In this document: positions 34,367 to 34,533 of the stretch, piece by piece
How positions within the stretch are numbered: the stretch's first letter is position 1
Layout of the letters: each line of letters starts with the position of its first letter
DNA from: Candidatus Gastranaerophilales bacterium
GTDB lineage: Bacteria > Cyanobacteriota > Vampirovibrionia > Gastranaerophilales > Gastranaerophilaceae
DNA: 34,533 nt
Direction of reading: 5' to 3'
Assembly: GCA_944323685.1 (NCBI GenBank)
Contig: CALUTJ010000024.1
Coordinates: forward strand, 1 to 34,533
Notes under the pieces: generated by a model
The model's input: only the letters and a program-made list of their open reading frames with translations
The model's database searches: none
What the model was told of the DNA's origin: nothing
Made by a program: the position numbers and the translations under genes

Positions 34367-34464
34367 ATTTCATTCCTTACTTTTACATATCCATACATAA
34401 ATTTTACAATAAAAATGGTGTGTGCTTACATATTAATTTCTACGAATATTATAAAATGTCCGAG

Positions 34465-34525
34465 AAAAATTCGTGATAAGGAGCAAAGCGACGTGAACGA
34501 ATTTTTGGAGTGACACATTGTTCAC
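34465..34525. repeat. Nested inverted repeats at the window end
   Basis: AAAAATTCGT (34465-34474) and ACGAATTTTT (34497-34506) are perfect complements with a 22-base loop. Overlapping them, GTGAAC (34493-34498) pairs with GTTCAC (34520-34525). The two stems share bases and are mutually exclusive. They could be the end of an RNA or an interspersed element cut by the window. Confidence 0.5.
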
Positions 34526-34533
34526 ATAGTGAA

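Overview
The window looks like chromosomal DNA of a low-GC, diderm, anaerobic bacterium. My best guess is an uncultured gut lineage near Vampirovibrionia/Melainabacteria (Gastranaerophilales-like). This is inference from: an outer-membrane autotransporter (so an outer membrane); a superoxide reductase plus ferritin (anaerobe oxygen defence); a short SigA-type primary sigma factor; and several large soluble proteins of no recognised family that share a short N-terminal motif. I saw no rRNA, tRNA, CRISPR array, insertion sequence or prophage module.

Layout. 1-3.7 kb: AT-rich leader and a Pmp-like autotransporter. 3.8-8.35 kb: two large convergent proteins of unknown function, one with a LysM-like segment and one a very long coiled coil with an internal lipobox, separated by two terminator-like hairpins. 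8.5-10.4 kb (minus): a decayed ridA copy, intact ridA, and ilvA, which makes the reactive enamine that RidA removes. 10.7-12.1 kb: glutamine synthetase. 12.1-14.9 kb (minus): a 955-residue protein ending in a lethal-factor-like HEWGH zinc protease signature. 15.0-16.0 kb (minus): superoxide reductase and ferritin as one unit with a strong terminator. 16.1-16.65 kb: a small membrane-anchored protein.

16.6-19.2 kb (minus): ssb, a DUF1537 four-carbon sugar-acid kinase and a PdxA-family dehydrogenase in one tight unit. The last two together match the known D-threonate/D-erythronate route to dihydroxyacetone phosphate. 19.3-23.6 kb: dnaG-rpoD, flanked by two distantly related exported proteins with a common PGYY motif. 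23.7-25.2 kb (minus): an AAA+ ATPase. 25.3-28.4 kb: an SMR exporter, a divergent alpha-amylase-like barrel protein and a MATE exporter. 28.5-31.6 kb: a possible GNAT-like protein, a LUD-domain protein, an XRE regulator with a nearby dyad and dinucleotide repeat, a DUF4186 protein and a small unknown protein. 31.7-34.4 kb (minus): alaS. The final ~70 bases hold nested inverted repeats.

The most unusual items are the ridA remnant beside live ridA-ilvA, the large HEWGH protein, the lipobox coiled coil with a 49-bp exact internal duplication, the amylase-like protein lacking invariant residues, and the possible leaderless start with a palindrome at the -35 position upstream of dnaG-rpoD.
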